Assembly (NCBI GenBank): GCA_022835595.1
Contig: BQUP01000001.1
Coordinates: forward strand, 2,232,001 to 2,296,000
DNA: 64,000 nucleotides
Source of the DNA: Cystobasidium ongulense
Lineage: Eukaryota > Basidiomycota > Cystobasidiomycetes > Cystobasidiales > Cystobasidiaceae
Reading direction: 5' to 3'
Shown one piece after another: positions 1-12,400 of this stretch; the first letter of the stretch is position 1, and each line of letters begins with the position of its first letter. The position numbers were made by a program, and so were the translations under genes. The notes under the pieces were generated by a model. The model worked only from the letters and a program-made list of their open reading frames with translations. It did no database searches and was not told the DNA's origin.

Positions 1-1934
1 GCAAATACTACGACTATTTTGCCTTGCCATCTTCACCACAATCAGGTGTCTCTTCTACAAGGCCGGTCGTTCAACAGGCTCGTAAGACCGATATACACAG
101 CTCGACCGCGGACTCCATACTCCCAGGGCTGGTCAAGGCACCGCCTGCTGGGCGCGGCTATGTAGACACTCCAAGCAAATCTGTACCGCGGGCTTTACCC
201 GTACAACCATCACCGAGGACTTTGAACAAGCAGGGGACTAGACCTGGGGCATCCCACTACCACTCACACTCATTTGACTATTACAAAACTACGAATCGAC
301 GAGCCCCTCCGCCAAGTGCTATAATGACCTCCACTTCCACGCATGCAGTAAGCCTGTATCACAATATCTCCTCGGTCGATATCCGCTGATACTCTCGTAC
401 TGCAGCTGTCTGCACGTTATCGCGAGCCCTATCCTCGACAGGGTGGTTTGCTCCAACAGTCCTTCTACCAATCTTCCTTTCCATCACAGACTCCTCTCCG
501 CCGCTCTGGTCTAGAATGCACGGTTTGTGGGCCTGGAGCATCAGGGCCCTGGAGGGTGAGCTCAAGTTATAACAAGCAAGACCATGCATGTGCACTGGCT
601 GATCAATGCACCTTCATTCATTCAGCGTGGACCCGTTGGGCCATACACCTTGTGCAACAGCTGTGCGAAGTGAGTTGAATTCACAGCATGTTCAGCAGCG
701 CGAGCTGTGCAACTAGCCACAGCCGATACACGATGCTGCACAGCAGATCGAACCGGTACAGCCGGACACAGCGCGCACAGCTGACATTGGTCTTTCCTGT
801 CTTGATTTCAAACAGAATCGAATGGAAGGAAAACGACATCTCTGTCCCTCTTACCATTCACGAAGCTCTATCGTAAGTATTTCAGACTAGCCCAAAGTTG
901 TCCCCAAGCTGTCGCTGAACCTTCCCGACCTTATCAGTCTACTAGATAACATGCGTCTCATCAGACTTGCCTCCGTTACTCGTAAAGTCTCTATGAGACC
1001 TGATAGAAACGAAGAAGACCTGGTTCGGAGACTCCAGAATGGCTTACCTGAATCCACCTATGCACGAGCGGAGGATTTTTTCACTCGACAAGCACAGATC
1101 AAACAGTCAAGCCTCGTCAGCAACACCGCTTCGCAACCCTCCCGATCTGCGTCCAAAGTAGCGGTACGGCCTCCTTCTGGGGAGGATGTACGTGTCGGGC
1201 AAAAGCGAGGCAGGAGTGAGCATGATTTCCAACAGTACAAAGATTGTTTCAGGCCTTCCAAGTATACAGCTCGCCCGCCAAACCTTGAACAGGGCAGACC
1301 ACTCACATGCGACAGAGCCGACAACAAGTTACTTGCTGTCCAAGAGGAAATCGCCGGCTTGTCTCCTCAGAGCATCGCCGTAGCTGCGCTCATCGGACAC
1401 CGCGGACCTGCTCCAACTGACGTCAGGTCGCCATTGACTCCGTCTCGAGCACACCGGACTTCAAAAAGCGACCGAGAGTATCCAAATGAGCGAACGACAG
1501 TCAAAACTCCCATACTAGATTCGAGTTCGGAAAGCCTGTCGACCGGATTATCTAATTCCAAGGCTGAAGCACCTCCTCCAACGGAACCCTCTGACGATGC
1601 TACACGTTCTCCGTATGCCAAGCCGTTCCCTTTCCGAAAAGAAGACGCCTACGTCGAGCAGGCACGATCGCGTATCATTGACAGAAGACGAGCTAGAAAT
1701 GAAGATATGCGTCGCAAGTATATGCAAAAGCGTATAGAACACCAACGAGCGCGAGAAGCCAAGTTGCAGGAGATGGTCCACGAAAAGTCAAGGCAACCCG
1801 AGCCTATACAAGCTTCGTCAGCGGATACACCAATCAGCATCTCATCTCAGACATCAAGCGGTTCCGCTCCCGGACTTGCTAGTCCTCCCGCTAGTCTGCG
1901 CAACCTGCTCAATCGGTCTCCTGAATCAGCCTGA
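1..1934 (+). CDS. GATA-type zinc-finger protein, 5' end outside window
   Basis: The reading frame is open from base 3, so the gene begins upstream of the window. Exons I can place are up to 347, 406-555, 626-669, a short one ending at 755, 816-871 and 938-1934; introns are 47-70 bp. Joining 406-555 to 626-669 creates a complete zinc finger C-x2-C-x18-C-x2-C containing GPWRRGPVGPYTLCNSC, the hallmark of fungal GATA factors, which bind GATA sites in DNA. The acceptor after 669 is uncertain (717 is one choice; 744 and 747 also keep frame). The remaining ~345 residues are Ser/Pro-rich, with a basic, probably coiled-coil stretch near residues RRKYMQKRIEHQRAREAK and a low-complexity tail. The finger is seen directly; a transcription-factor role follows from the family; the target process (nitrogen, light, iron) cannot be told. 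Confidence 0.82.
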
Positions 1935-2181
1935 AGCGTGGCTGTGATGTTTCCATCTATTCTTATGTCTTGTTCCAATCTAGAGTGTTCTTAGACGTTT
2001 TGTTGTTGTGGTCAAAGAGTCAGATTAGTTTATAAAGCAGCTGTGGTTATCGAAAGGTGCGATAACCGATAGATGGGTAATGCAAACCGAAAGACCATAC
2101 AAGGGAGCTAAAGTTGCGTCTCGATACTAAACACATGGGTGATGTTACATGCTGCCTAAGTAGACCACGCTGATCATCGCA

Positions 2182-2864
2182 TCACTGTCTTTGTGCAATC
2201 TTTGGTTGCCATGCGTGCATCTTGGGAGCTGTCGTCGAATAAGTCTTGAAAGCCGCGCCTGCAGAGAAAGAACGCAGCCAAGAATCAGACCACCGAAGCA
2301 AGACTGAAATTAGCTTGACTATATCTTACGTGTGCCCGTCAGGTTCTCGTGATGCTGTGTCTTCCACGCTGGCTCCGACTCTCTAGCGATGGCATCGAGG
2401 TGAGGCGGGTCTTTGCGAATGTGGTTGAGCCAAGCGTGCCACTCAGGCGGGACCTGCGAGCCATTGAAGTCGTACTGTTTTCATCAATGCACACAGCACA
2501 CGCAAATTATCAGCGCTCGTCCTCTCGCTTCCAAAGCCTTGCTCCGTCCGGCTCTTCGATCAAGCCGTCGAGGCTGCAACGCCCAACCAACTGACCTGAG
2601 CATAGTCGACCCAGCGATTTCGTCCAGCCTGTTCTCGGTTGTTCTCAAAGTATTTGTTTCCTGTATAGTCGGTTCCTACTAGTGTACCGGCCTTTGGCTC
2701 GCACATGGCGAGCAGCTGTCGGTGAAACTGCTTCCAGCCTACAAAGAGCAATCATACGTTCAGATGGGAGCCAGCTCTCTCTCTTTCTCTGCACGGCTAG
2801 TGCACCTACCGAGCTGCTTGTATGCGGCAACAAGGCGTCCAACGGGCGTGGGTACGGACGGCAT
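2182..2864 (-). CDS. NADH:ubiquinone oxidoreductase accessory subunit NDUFA12-like
   Basis: Four exons (2864-2810, 2738-2596, 2474-2330, 2258-2182) join in frame to 139 residues. The core GTLVGTDYTGNKYFENN followed by RNRWVDYAQYDFNGSQVPPEW and WLNHIRKDPP is the signature of the NDUFA12/B17.2 family, a small peripheral subunit of mitochondrial complex I on the matrix side. Length agrees with the family (about 140-150). All splice sites are GT-AG, and phases fit without adjustment. The assembly-factor paralogue NDUFAF2 shares the fold, but the WHAWLNH stretch and full length favour the structural subunit. Its presence indicates a respiring fungus that retains complex I. Confidence 0.93.
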
Positions 2865-3340
2865 CTTGTTGCTTAAGATTTCCACCTGGGGTGTGTTCAG
2901 ACGAAAGGCCCAATTGCAATCCTCGCAAACAGGTCAAAGTGGACATCAATGTGGCAACGCGGTGGCTTCGCAAGGATCAGCAGTGAGGGTGTGCAGTGTA
3001 CAGCATAGATAGTCAAACCAAAGCTATCACCGTTAGCGCCAATCACTTTTCAAGCAACTCAGAGCTGCGCAGGCATTTGCAAGCGTTGTAGACGGACCCA
3101 CAGTATATCAAGAGGTCTCAAAGGTCTGCTAGACTTCCCAGTCTATACTGTAACAAATGATTTGATTCTAAGTTGCTGCAATTCTTGTCTATGAATGTTT
3201 CATTTTAGTGATTTGCTACTAATTGTGTTCCGACTAATTCTCCACCCGCGTTTACTTGGAGATAGAAGCATTGCTCAACGCTCTGCAGATCAAGCAAGAT
3301 TCAGTAGATGCAGGGTGACTATAATTTTGGTGAGTACGAC

Positions 3341-5438
3341 TCACTCAACTGCCTCAGAAACGGGAGCGCTCTTCTTAGCTCTCTCTGAAGCTTCCTTGAT
3401 AGCCCTGATATACAGATAATGTGTCAATATTGCCACTCAAACTCGCAACGACACATCGTGCAGGCTGTATCGAGTGAAAACTTACCAAGTCAAACCATAA
3501 GTACCACAGGCATCTCTGAAAGATGACAGAATACCAGAGTGATACTGAACAGTAGGGATAGCCTTCTTCTCATCTTCATTTTCGGAATCATCGTCATCCG
3601 CAATGGCAGATTCATTTGGAAGTACAGATGCAGACCCGAGCTCTGCAGCATCGATGAAAGCGCTGATTTCGGAGTAGTATGGGTCATCATCAGAGTAGGT
3701 GAATCGTTGTTCGGAATCTCCGTCGGGTGAGCGGACGAAGAGAACTGGCTCGTTGTAAAGATCGACAGCCTTCAAGTGCCATCCATCCACTTGGTAAAGA
3801 TGAAACGGTATTCAGTTAATGATGTTGAAAGATAGGTGCTTAGCTAGTAGTTACTTACAGAAGACCTCGAGAGTAGTCTCATACTTGGTTCCCTGGAGAG
3901 TGAGAGCATGGGTGAAGGATGCAATACCACCGTTGGTGTATTTCCTGAACAGAATCAATCGGCTTAGCGATGGTGCTCTCCCCTTTTTTTGACAATATAG
4001 CAAGCAAGCTCACCAGATGGCTGCAGTTGTTCGAGGATTTCTGAATTCGGGAGGGATCTTGCTTTCGTCGACAGGCATAGCCTCAAGGTATCCGGCTTCT
4101 TCGAAGTGCTGTTTGTTCAAAACGAATTTTTGAGCTTAATGACCTGATGGATGGATCAAGCAAGCTCGACTTACCTCAGTGCTGGTAGCTTGAACAGTAT
4201 CCATCATGACAGCGCCTCCAAAGTATCGGCAAAGATCGACTAGATGCGTGCCCTGTTCAACGACTGGCCCGCACGATTTACTCTTGTTCCACCATACGTC
4301 ACTCTTGATCTTAGCATAAGAGCAAACGTATTTAGCTACTGTCATCATGACGGGTTTGCCACTGGACTCGATAATGTCTTTCATGTGCTGGATAACCTTG
4401 AGGTACCTAAGCATGTAGCCTACACTGGCTACTGTACCGGATTGCTCGAGGTAATGAGCGAGGTTGATAGCGTTCTCAACTGGTGCTGTGGTGATTGGCT
4501 TTTCGATGAACAGCGATGTTTTAGGGAAGAGCTTGAGAATTTGGATTTCCATATCAGCGCCAGGTCTGTGAGGGAATGGTAATACAGAGGCATGTGGAAC
4601 AAAAAGCTTAGAATTAGCAAACGATAAAGGTCACTTGCCAGACAAAGCCAGTTGAACTTACAAGTCACTTCCGTGGAAGGCAGCAGGACTTCCGATAATA
4701 ACGACCTGAGGAGCGTCCTGAGGCTTCATACCCTTCACGAACTCATCCAAGCTCTTGCATAGACGAGTTTCGCTGTAGGCCATTGCTACGAAAGAGTTGG
4801 CTTTGTGCTCTAAAACGGCCTCGGCACGAGCAACGGCAGGGTCGATGATAGCAACGACTCGAAGGCGGGTCTGAAGTCGATGCTCGAGACGGGCGGACTG
4901 TAATCGACGTTTAGCCCAAAGAATAAGTGAATAAAGCTATAAGATACGCAAGAGGCATGTTACTTACGTGATTCCATGGACTAGAGAGTTTGGAAAAAGT
5001 CAGCTTGTAGAGCACATGTAGGATCTTATATTTTTCTACTCACCCTTCATCGGAGCCGAAGTTGCTTATCACGACGCGCAGGATGTTAGCAGTGAATTGG
5101 GCTGTGGAGGCTTCAGTACTAGAACTTACATATTACCAGCACCTGCAGGGAAAGGACAAATATAAGCTTAGCGAGAGGGCCCCCGCGGTGTCTTCCACCT
5201 TGACGGAAGGGATGACAAGCTTAAACGCACCGATGAAAAGGACATTGAATTTGCCCTTCTTGATCTCTGCCTGTTTGAGCGTGTGGGCATATGGTTGCTG
5301 TGAGTGTGGGTGAAAGCGCAAGGATTGCAAATTTCCTCACCTTGGTCTGCCTGTCCAAAGGCTAGCAGACAAACAAGCGCATCAGCCGACTGGAAATTGT
5401 TAGACAGATGATATTGGACATACAGTGAGGCTGGACAT
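3341..5438 (-). CDS. Gfo/Idh/MocA-family NAD(P)-dependent oxidoreductase
   Basis: A multi-exon gene read from 5438 to the stop at 3341. I reconstruct the N-terminus as MSSLTPLDRQTKAEIKKGKF, then NVLFIGAGNINFGSDEG, a Rossmann dinucleotide-binding start, after splicing several 60-90 bp introns. Further on are VVAIIDPAVARAEAV, the conserved EKP of SLFIEKPITT, and EQGTHLVDLCRYFGG with the usual conserved His and Asp. Between the oxidoreductase C-terminal domain and the end there is an acidic insert (DDDDSENEDEK). The family oxidises or reduces sugars, inositols and related substrates; the substrate here cannot be inferred. The first short exon (MSSLT, ending at 5424) and its acceptor are my best choice, not certain. 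The enzyme is probably cytosolic, as no targeting peptide is seen. Confidence 0.85.
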
Positions 5439-6512
5439 GCTACCGAGTCTGCCAGGGTCGACTGTAGAAGCGAAAGGCGTGAATTGTCGCTCCACGCTGT
5501 TCACTTTGCGCCGTCTGTAGCTCACTGCTGGGTCTGCGACGTGCGCTCTTCATGCTGGAGGACCTGCGCGGTCGCGAGGTCGAGGACATGCGTCGATGAC
5601 CTTCGCCCGGTGGAGAGCCATATGGGTGCGAGTCGTTGCCATCGCGCGACTTTGTCATCTGAAGTCCTGCGAATGAGGACCTGTATGGTATGTGCAGCCG
5701 GCGAGGTCGTAGAACGTGCAATGGTAGGCGTCATAGAGGCGGCACATTTGGAAGAACACGAGACCGAGAGTCAGCTCGATAAGGGAAGCGGTGAGCTGTC
5801 CGTCCTTCTTACATGGTGTATATCTAGATTGTGCTGTTCTTTGTGCTTGGTGTCGCTGTTGATGGTGCAGAGTCAGCTCGTCAATCCGAGATGGCAGCGC
5901 TCTCGCTTGCGGCTCGATCATGGCTGGCAATGAACGAGATGGAGCACGGACAGGCTTTGCTTTTCTTCCTCGCACCGCTCACCTCCACATCAACAATTGG
6001 CTGCCTCCAGATACATGCGATGTCACTGAGGTCCTGGCAGCAAAAGAGCAGCCAGCTTGGATCTCGCTTCGACCTCGAGTTAATGCCGTGACTGAACTTG
6101 CAGGAAGCTTGCTTAGCGAGCTGCAGTAGCTGAGAAGCAGAGGCGTGCTTCAAGACTGTGTGCACTTACAAGACTCAGTCTTGTGCTGATTACGGTTGAC
6201 GGCGTTTAGGGTCGAAATGCAAATAGCAAAGAAAGAAGCCGGACTTTTGCAAATGGACGCCTACACAAGCATAGCTATTGCACAGAGACTCACATCTGAT
6301 GGCAGAGGACACCTGATGGTTCACTTTCTTTAGCGACTTTCTGGCCTTTCCTTGTTATCTACTGAACTATCCAGCTTCGAGGAAGCTTTCTCTCAATAGA
6401 AGGGAAGTGGATACAATGCAATGATGTCCACCAATGTGGAAGCCTTCCAGCTCCGCTTCGGACTCTTCCAATTTTAGTAAGTAGTCTGCCTTCCAGGCTT
6501 CCGCTTTTTGAG
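5439..6512. other. Intergenic stretch with unassigned open frames
   Basis: About 1.1 kb upstream of the oxidoreductase start. On the minus strand a frame covering roughly 5975-5655 (containing SLIELTLGLVFFQMCRLYDAY) and a Ser/Arg-rich frame at 5721-5440 could be pieces of a small gene, but I found no splice pattern that joins them with normal introns and no family resemblance. It may equally be the oxidoreductase promoter. No function is offered. Confidence 0.3.
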
Positions 6513-6519
6513 TATAAAA
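6513..6519 (+). promoter_or_regulatory. TATA box of the duplicated-module membrane-protein gene
   Basis: TATAAAA in a GAGTATAAAAGCTGC context, about 130 bp upstream of the ATG at 6648 on the same strand. The distance leaves room for a short pyrimidine/AT-rich 5' leader (TTTCTTTTTTCCC follows). This is an inference from sequence and position only. Confidence 0.5.
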
Positions 6520-6647
6520 GCTGCTCGTTTTCGGGTGACACGGCTTGTCTTTCTTTTTTCCCTGTTCAACTAATTATTTCAACAAGCCTGGTGCCTTGAT
6601 GAAAGATCTATAACAAGTATCTCCTACTTTTTAATACTTATATATAA

Positions 6648-8962
6648 ATGGTATCGCCCTCTGGTCATTACTACAGCCGAACCCACGACATCAAGTCGAG
6701 CCTCCGGTCGAAAACGACCACCTGGCTTCCTGTGAGTTCGCGAAGTCGCGATGACCAGCAACTATTTCTGATTTCACTCCCCATAGATAGTGACATCAAG
6801 CACCCAATTTTATGTAACCCTCAATCAAAAGCTGGATACGCTCACGCTTGCTCAAGCTCTCAACCTCGCGGGGATTTTGGAAGACCTCTGTCCGGCTACT
6901 GATTTGGTAGCAGCTGTGCAGAGCGTGAGTGACTATACACCTGTGCAAGCATGCTCCTACTATCGACAGGCTCCTGAGTCGGCGATAAGAGAAGCCATCA
7001 TCAAAGGTGATCTACAGGAAAATTTAGTGGACATGATGAAGGCCCTGTTGGGTCCAGCTAGCGGGTTCGATCCACAGGGGTATTCGCACTCCAGGGTTTC
7101 AGAGCAGCTGCTCTCGAGCAATATTGTCATCTGACCTTGAATGCCTCAGGTGCATTTACTTACTATGGTATACCCGCTTTCCCCTTGACCGATTTCCCCG
7201 ACGAGTTCCAAATATCGCAGACACAAAGACCAGCGGCGCCCCGCCTACCTTCAATATTCTTCTGGACGGTAGTCTGGAAGACCCACCCGCATCATCCTCA
7301 TCTATCGGCTTACCTCGACGCCCTGTCCTTCCAACTTCCTGCAGCCGCGTATGTGTCCATTGCCGGCGCAGTCTTGTCACTCATCGCTGATGCTCTTACG
7401 TAGTGAGGGATTCCAGAACGCTTAGGCAACCTTACAATTTGCGTATGTGTACATTTCGCCTTAAGATCCCTGAGGCCCTCTCTGCGTGAGTTCACGCAAC
7501 TCCTATCTTTGTCGCCAATGTTCGCGAACTGAGGGTATCTAGTAGTCACCTGCCAGATGACAAGTCGTCTCAATTGTAAGCATGATTTTCACCGCTTTTG
7601 GCGACGACAATCCTCAATGCTAATTCTCACTCCAGTACTACTACGACTCCCTTTCTGAGGTACTTTTGGCATGCCCTATGATGCGTTCAATTGCAGCAAC
7701 AACGGGCGGATCCTCTACCGACAAGGCATAGCTTACGCTGTGGCCGATATTTTCCCATCGCTCGACAATTGGGCCCACCGCCTACACTCCATCGTAAGCC
7801 CTGTTCACGGCAAGCAAGGCTGGGAGGGGGCGTGGTATGCCTCCAGTTCTCGCTTCGAGGGTGCATCGCCGGTCTACAGACCAGCGTCGCTAGCTCTTCG
7901 CCCGTCTGTAGTAGGGACTTATAAAGTCCATGGTATGCACAGAGATACCAAGCTTCTCATCTGGATCTGGGTAAGATGGTCTTGGATCATTTTCCTGATC
8001 ATTATCATCGGAAACACCTGTAGGCTGATTAGAGTTAGTCAACTCAGCTGTCACTGTATTCGCACGTATGCTTACCCACTTTGCTTTAGATCATCCGAAC
8101 TGGCCGATGGGCGTACGTCATGCAAGCCTTCCTTCAAGGCGAGAGACTACAAGCCCTCGTTGAGCAGAAGTTTGGAACTAGCGACGTGAGATCCTACACG
8201 TCTACCGAACCTCGTCCGAAGTCTGTTTCGATTTTAGCAGTCAACACGCATCACCTCTCTGCTGCATGGATGCAAGGCTGATGACGCAGACGCTCGGCGG
8301 GCCAACGATACCATCACCGAGATCTTCGGCCTTCAGGTGATGCCTGTTCTACCCTTCCTTCGTGATGGCCAATGCAATGGTATGCATGGCGATCGCGAGA
8401 TCGTTATCACTCTCTTCACCGCCGAAGGTGGCATGCTCGACGAAGGGTCCGTCTGCACACTATTCGCAGACTGGCGCTTCGGCTTCTTCGCGTACGCTGT
8501 CGAGATCAGGCAGGCTGTGGGATATCAGCGACCAGCCGCTGCCGTGGAGCTGGTCATTGTCTCAATTCCGATGTTTGTCCTGTATGTCAGGTTCAGGCGT
8601 CTGGCTCAAGCAATGGAGCAGGAGATCAAGCTACTCCGCTCCGCAATCTCCCTTGGTGCTAGACAAATCCGCATGCGCAACATCGGACAACTGCTCATCG
8701 ATAAGGAAGCTCTAATCCAGAAGGCATCTGCTTTGCCCTCGGAATCAGAAGGTAGGCAGTTCGCGAACATCCTCGCGTGGCTTTTCATTGTCATTATCGG
8801 GAACAGCTGCAGAGTGGTTGCAGTGAGTCAACGAAGTTCCTGCCACCTTCGCACTCCAACTAACGAATATTACACTAGATCATCCGGACCCGCCGCTGGG
8901 CGTACCTCGTGCAAGGCAGAAAGGCTTGCACGAACTGGTCTCGCTGTTTAAAACATTGCTGA
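6648..8962 (+). CDS. Uncharacterised membrane protein with a duplicated C-terminal module
   Basis: I do not recognise this family. The start at 6648 follows a TATA box and opens MVSPSGHYYSRTHD; exons 6648-6731, 6787-6924 and 6970 onward splice cleanly, giving LDTLTLAQALNLAGILEDL. The middle (7080-7900) has several possible splice routes I could not settle. Near 7940-8190 lies a hydrophobic segment (WIIFLIIIIGNTCRLI), an intron, then IIRTGRWAYVMQAFLQGE. Near 8757-8940 the same order recurs: WLFIVIIGNSCRVVA, an intron at the same place, then IIRTRRWAYLVQ. Between them is a second hydrophobic span (ELVIVSIPMFVLYVRF). The first module seems to read on into the second through an intron at about 8189-8239, so I treat this as one gene; two tandem genes cannot be excluded. 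The stop at 8962 is the in-frame one; a shifted frame runs to about 8985. Likely a multi-pass membrane protein; role unknown. Confidence 0.5.
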
Positions 8963-9411
8963 ATAGGGAGGGTATGAAAGCTTAAGATTTGCGTTCGCAA
9001 AGGCACAATGGTGCAAGGGGAGAGGCGAGAACGCGATGATGCAGAATGCTCATAGCAATGTGAATCAACAAGTCCAATGTAGTTGCACGTTAAAAACAAT
9101 AATGACAAATGACTTCCTCTTTGAGACCCTAACGAGTATAGAACGAATGGTGGCTAACTATGGCATTCCTGGCCAGATACAACGCTATACGCACTTCTTC
9201 AATCTAAACCCTGATAGCAGTCTAAGCAAGCATTGCAGCAATAAAAGCAATCTTTTCAAAAAAGCAAACCTTGAATGGTCTTGCTCTGTTCGTATGTTAA
9301 GCCGTAAGGCGTGCGTCAAGTCACGACTCATCATGATGTACGTAGCGGCCAGGATAACGGATGTTTTGTGTGTGAAGAGACTCGATATCAGGTAACGTCG
9401 GTCCATTTCAA
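8963..9411. other. Convergent intergenic region, nothing recognised
   Basis: About 450 bp between the 3' end of the uncharacterised membrane gene (+) and the GLT1 stop codon (-). AT-rich, with no convincing reading frame; presumably the two 3' untranslated regions. Confidence 0.6.
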
Positions 9412-12400
9412 TTAAGCACCAACGCCAGATACCAGCTCGTTCTTTGCAGAAGGCTTGATGAACTCTCTACGCTTGAAGGAACCTGCAACAGGTAAAGAGT
9501 TCTTGCCTGTGAGCGCAGCATCAACGCTGGCAGCGCACTGTCGGCCTTCTTGAATACCCTGTGTGGCGGAATGAGGATCAGCAAGGTGAAGCGCGAATGG
9601 AAGAGAGAATCAAACCTACCCAAACAATGAGGGATTGACCTCTGCGAGCATCACCACATGCCCACACATTGTCCATGGAGGTCTTGTATGACTTGGTGTC
9701 GGCCTTGATGTTGCCACGGGCATCTTGGTCGAGACCAAGATCCTTGACAATGGCGGTCTCGGGACCCAAGAAACCAAGGGCGAGAAGAACAAGTTGAGCG
9801 GGGTAGAATTGCTCGCTATTAGGAGCCTCTGCCATTTTCCATGCACCTATTCAAAGGGTCTTAGCTTCTTTCACTGCTTAATGGGGTGGGGAATTAGCCT
9901 TACCCTTGTCATCCTTAGTCCATTCTACTCTAACGGTCTTGAGACCTTCTAGGTTGCCTTCTGCATCCCTGACGAACTCCTTGGTGCTGATGGAGTACTC
10001 GCGAGGGTCCTTGCCGAACTGCTCGGCAACTTCGGCGTGACCTACAGTGGTGGCGAAATTTCGGTCAGTCGACAACAAGCAACGTAAACGAACGGAAACA
10101 ACGTACCGTAGTCAGTTCTGCGGATTCTCATCCACGTAGGCCATGCTAAATGCGTTAAAACGAAGTAATCAGTACATGGGATCGATTTCCGGTTGCCACC
10201 GAAGTCCCTCACGATTGTCGGCGGCTCGGGTGACCGGGGGTTGCGGCAGAAGCTCGAAATTGGTTATAGACTTCGCTCCATGTCGTAGGGAAGTGCCAAT
10301 ACCTGTTGGGGTTGAGTATTAGCGTTTGTAGAGCTAGAAGTAAGCGTTGACGACAATTACAATCGTTACCGGTATCGCCTCCGCCGATGACAATAACGTC
10401 CTTGCCTTTGGCAGAGATGTAGGAACCGTCGGAAAGGTTGGAGTCAAGTAGAGACTTGGTGTTTTGCTGGAGGAATGACATGGCAAAGTTGATACCCTGA
10501 GCTTCGCGACCAGGTGCTTTGAGATCTCTTGGCCAAGTAGCACCGAGAGAAAGAATGACAGCATCATTTTCAGCACGTAGCTTGGTCATTGGGAAGTTGG
10601 GGTCGACGCCAACGTGAGCGTTGGGTACGAATTTGACGCCCTCGGCAGCCATCAGATCGAGACGACGTTGAACAACCTTCTCCTTGTCGAGCCTGCACAC
10701 AACAGGTCAGCTTGTGCACTCGGGCATATACAGTGCACTGCGATGCTCCAGACTTACTTCATATTGGGAATACCATACATGAGCAGACCACCCATTCGAT
10801 CATTACGCTGAGGGACAAAGAAAGTAAGCAATGCGAGATACAAAAATATTCAGATTGTACCCACATCGTAGACAGTGACAGTATGTCCAGCCTTGTTCAA
10901 CTGGTCTGCAGCAGCAAGACCTGCAGGACCGGATCCAACGATGGCGATCGTCTTGCCGGTGCGAGAGTGGGGAAGTTGTGGCTGCATCCACCCTTCTTCG
11001 AAAGCCTTATCAATAATAGCACACTCAATGCTCTTGATACCAACTGCATCATTGTTGATGTTGAGCGTGCATGCATTCTAATAAGATCGAAAAGTCAGCA
11101 AGCGTGAAGTTGGTGGCGTCACGAGAAAAGAACTGACCTCGCAAGGAGCAGGGCAGACTCTGCCTGTGAATTCTGGGAAATTATTGGTCTTGAGCAATCG
11201 GTAGAGAGCATCCTTCCATTGTCCTCTGAAAACGAGATCGTTCCATTTAGGAATGATATTAGAGACAGGGCAACCATTGTCACTCTGGCAGAAGGGAACA
11301 CCGCAGTCCATGCATCGAGCAGCTTGCACCTTGAGTTCAGGCTCGGTCAATCGGGTCGAGAGCTCAGCCCAATCTTGGGTGCGCTTGCGTGGATTTCTGT
11401 ATGGCTCTGTCAAGCGCTTGTACTTCATGAAGCCGCGAGTCTTGTCGAGAGGAGCAGCCATGCGCTTCTTGGTGGTCTCGCCATCAACCATAGAGTCTTC
11501 GAGATCGAGCAGGGTAGGCTCATGCTTCATAGGCTTAGCTGCAGGGATCTCCTCGACACCGTTAGCAGGCTTCTTTGCGTCATCTTCTTCGGGTGCATAG
11601 CCATCGGTGGCAGTATCAAATCCGTTCATTCCCTTTCTAGCCTCCTTAGCAGCTTTGCCAGCTTGCTTCTCAAGAACAGCCTTGTAGTCGACAGGCATGA
11701 CTCTGATAAAGCTGGGAAGAAGTTGTCCCCAGTTCTCGAGTATTCTTGTAGCATGCTTTGAGCCAGTGTAGTGAGCGTGGCTTTCAACCATGCTCTTGAC
11801 AAATGCGATTTCCTTCTCATCGTTGATGGTGTCGAGCTCAACACTCTCGGTGTTGCATCGCTCGCGGAATTCGTTTTGAGCATCGAAGACATAAGCGATA
11901 CCTCCGCTCATACCGGCAGCGAAGTTTCGACCGGTGCTGCCCAAAATGACGACGCGACCTCCTGTCATGTACTCGCATCCATGATCACCGACAGCTTCTA
12001 CGACAGCGTTGGCACCGGAGTTTCGTACAGCGAAACGCTCGGCAGCGACACCTCGGAAGTAGGCTTCACCGGAAGTGGCACCATACAAGCAAACGTTTCC
12101 GACGATGATGTTCTCCTCAGAGTTGAAGGACGATTGCTTGGGAGGGTAGACCAGAAGACGTCCACCAGAGAGACCCTTGCCGACGTAATCGTTGGCGTCT
12201 CCCTCTAGCTCGATGGTGATACCAGGAGCTAAGAAAGCACCGAGGGATTGTCCAGCGGAACCCTTCATGTTAATGTGGATGGTGTCCTTGGGTAGGCCTT
12301 GCTCTCCGTACTTCTGGGAGACCTTGTTGGACAAAGTTGTACCGAGCGCTCGGTCAGTGTTGACGACCTCGCATTCGATGCGGACAGGCTGGCCCTTGGA

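Noticed and set aside
2182-2864. Assembly factor NDUFAF2 instead of NDUFA12
   Set aside because: Both share the GTDxxGNKYFE core, but the gene's WHAWLNHIRKDPP block and its length fit the structural subunit.
5440-5975. Possible small gene upstream of the Gfo/Idh/MocA gene
   Set aside because: Minus-strand frames are open but joining them needs an intron of about 20 bp; no family match, so it is listed only as an unassigned stretch.
7060-7080. GGTTCGATCC, resembling a tRNA B box
   Set aside because: It lies within a coding exon, no A box is found upstream at the right distance and no cloverleaf can be drawn.
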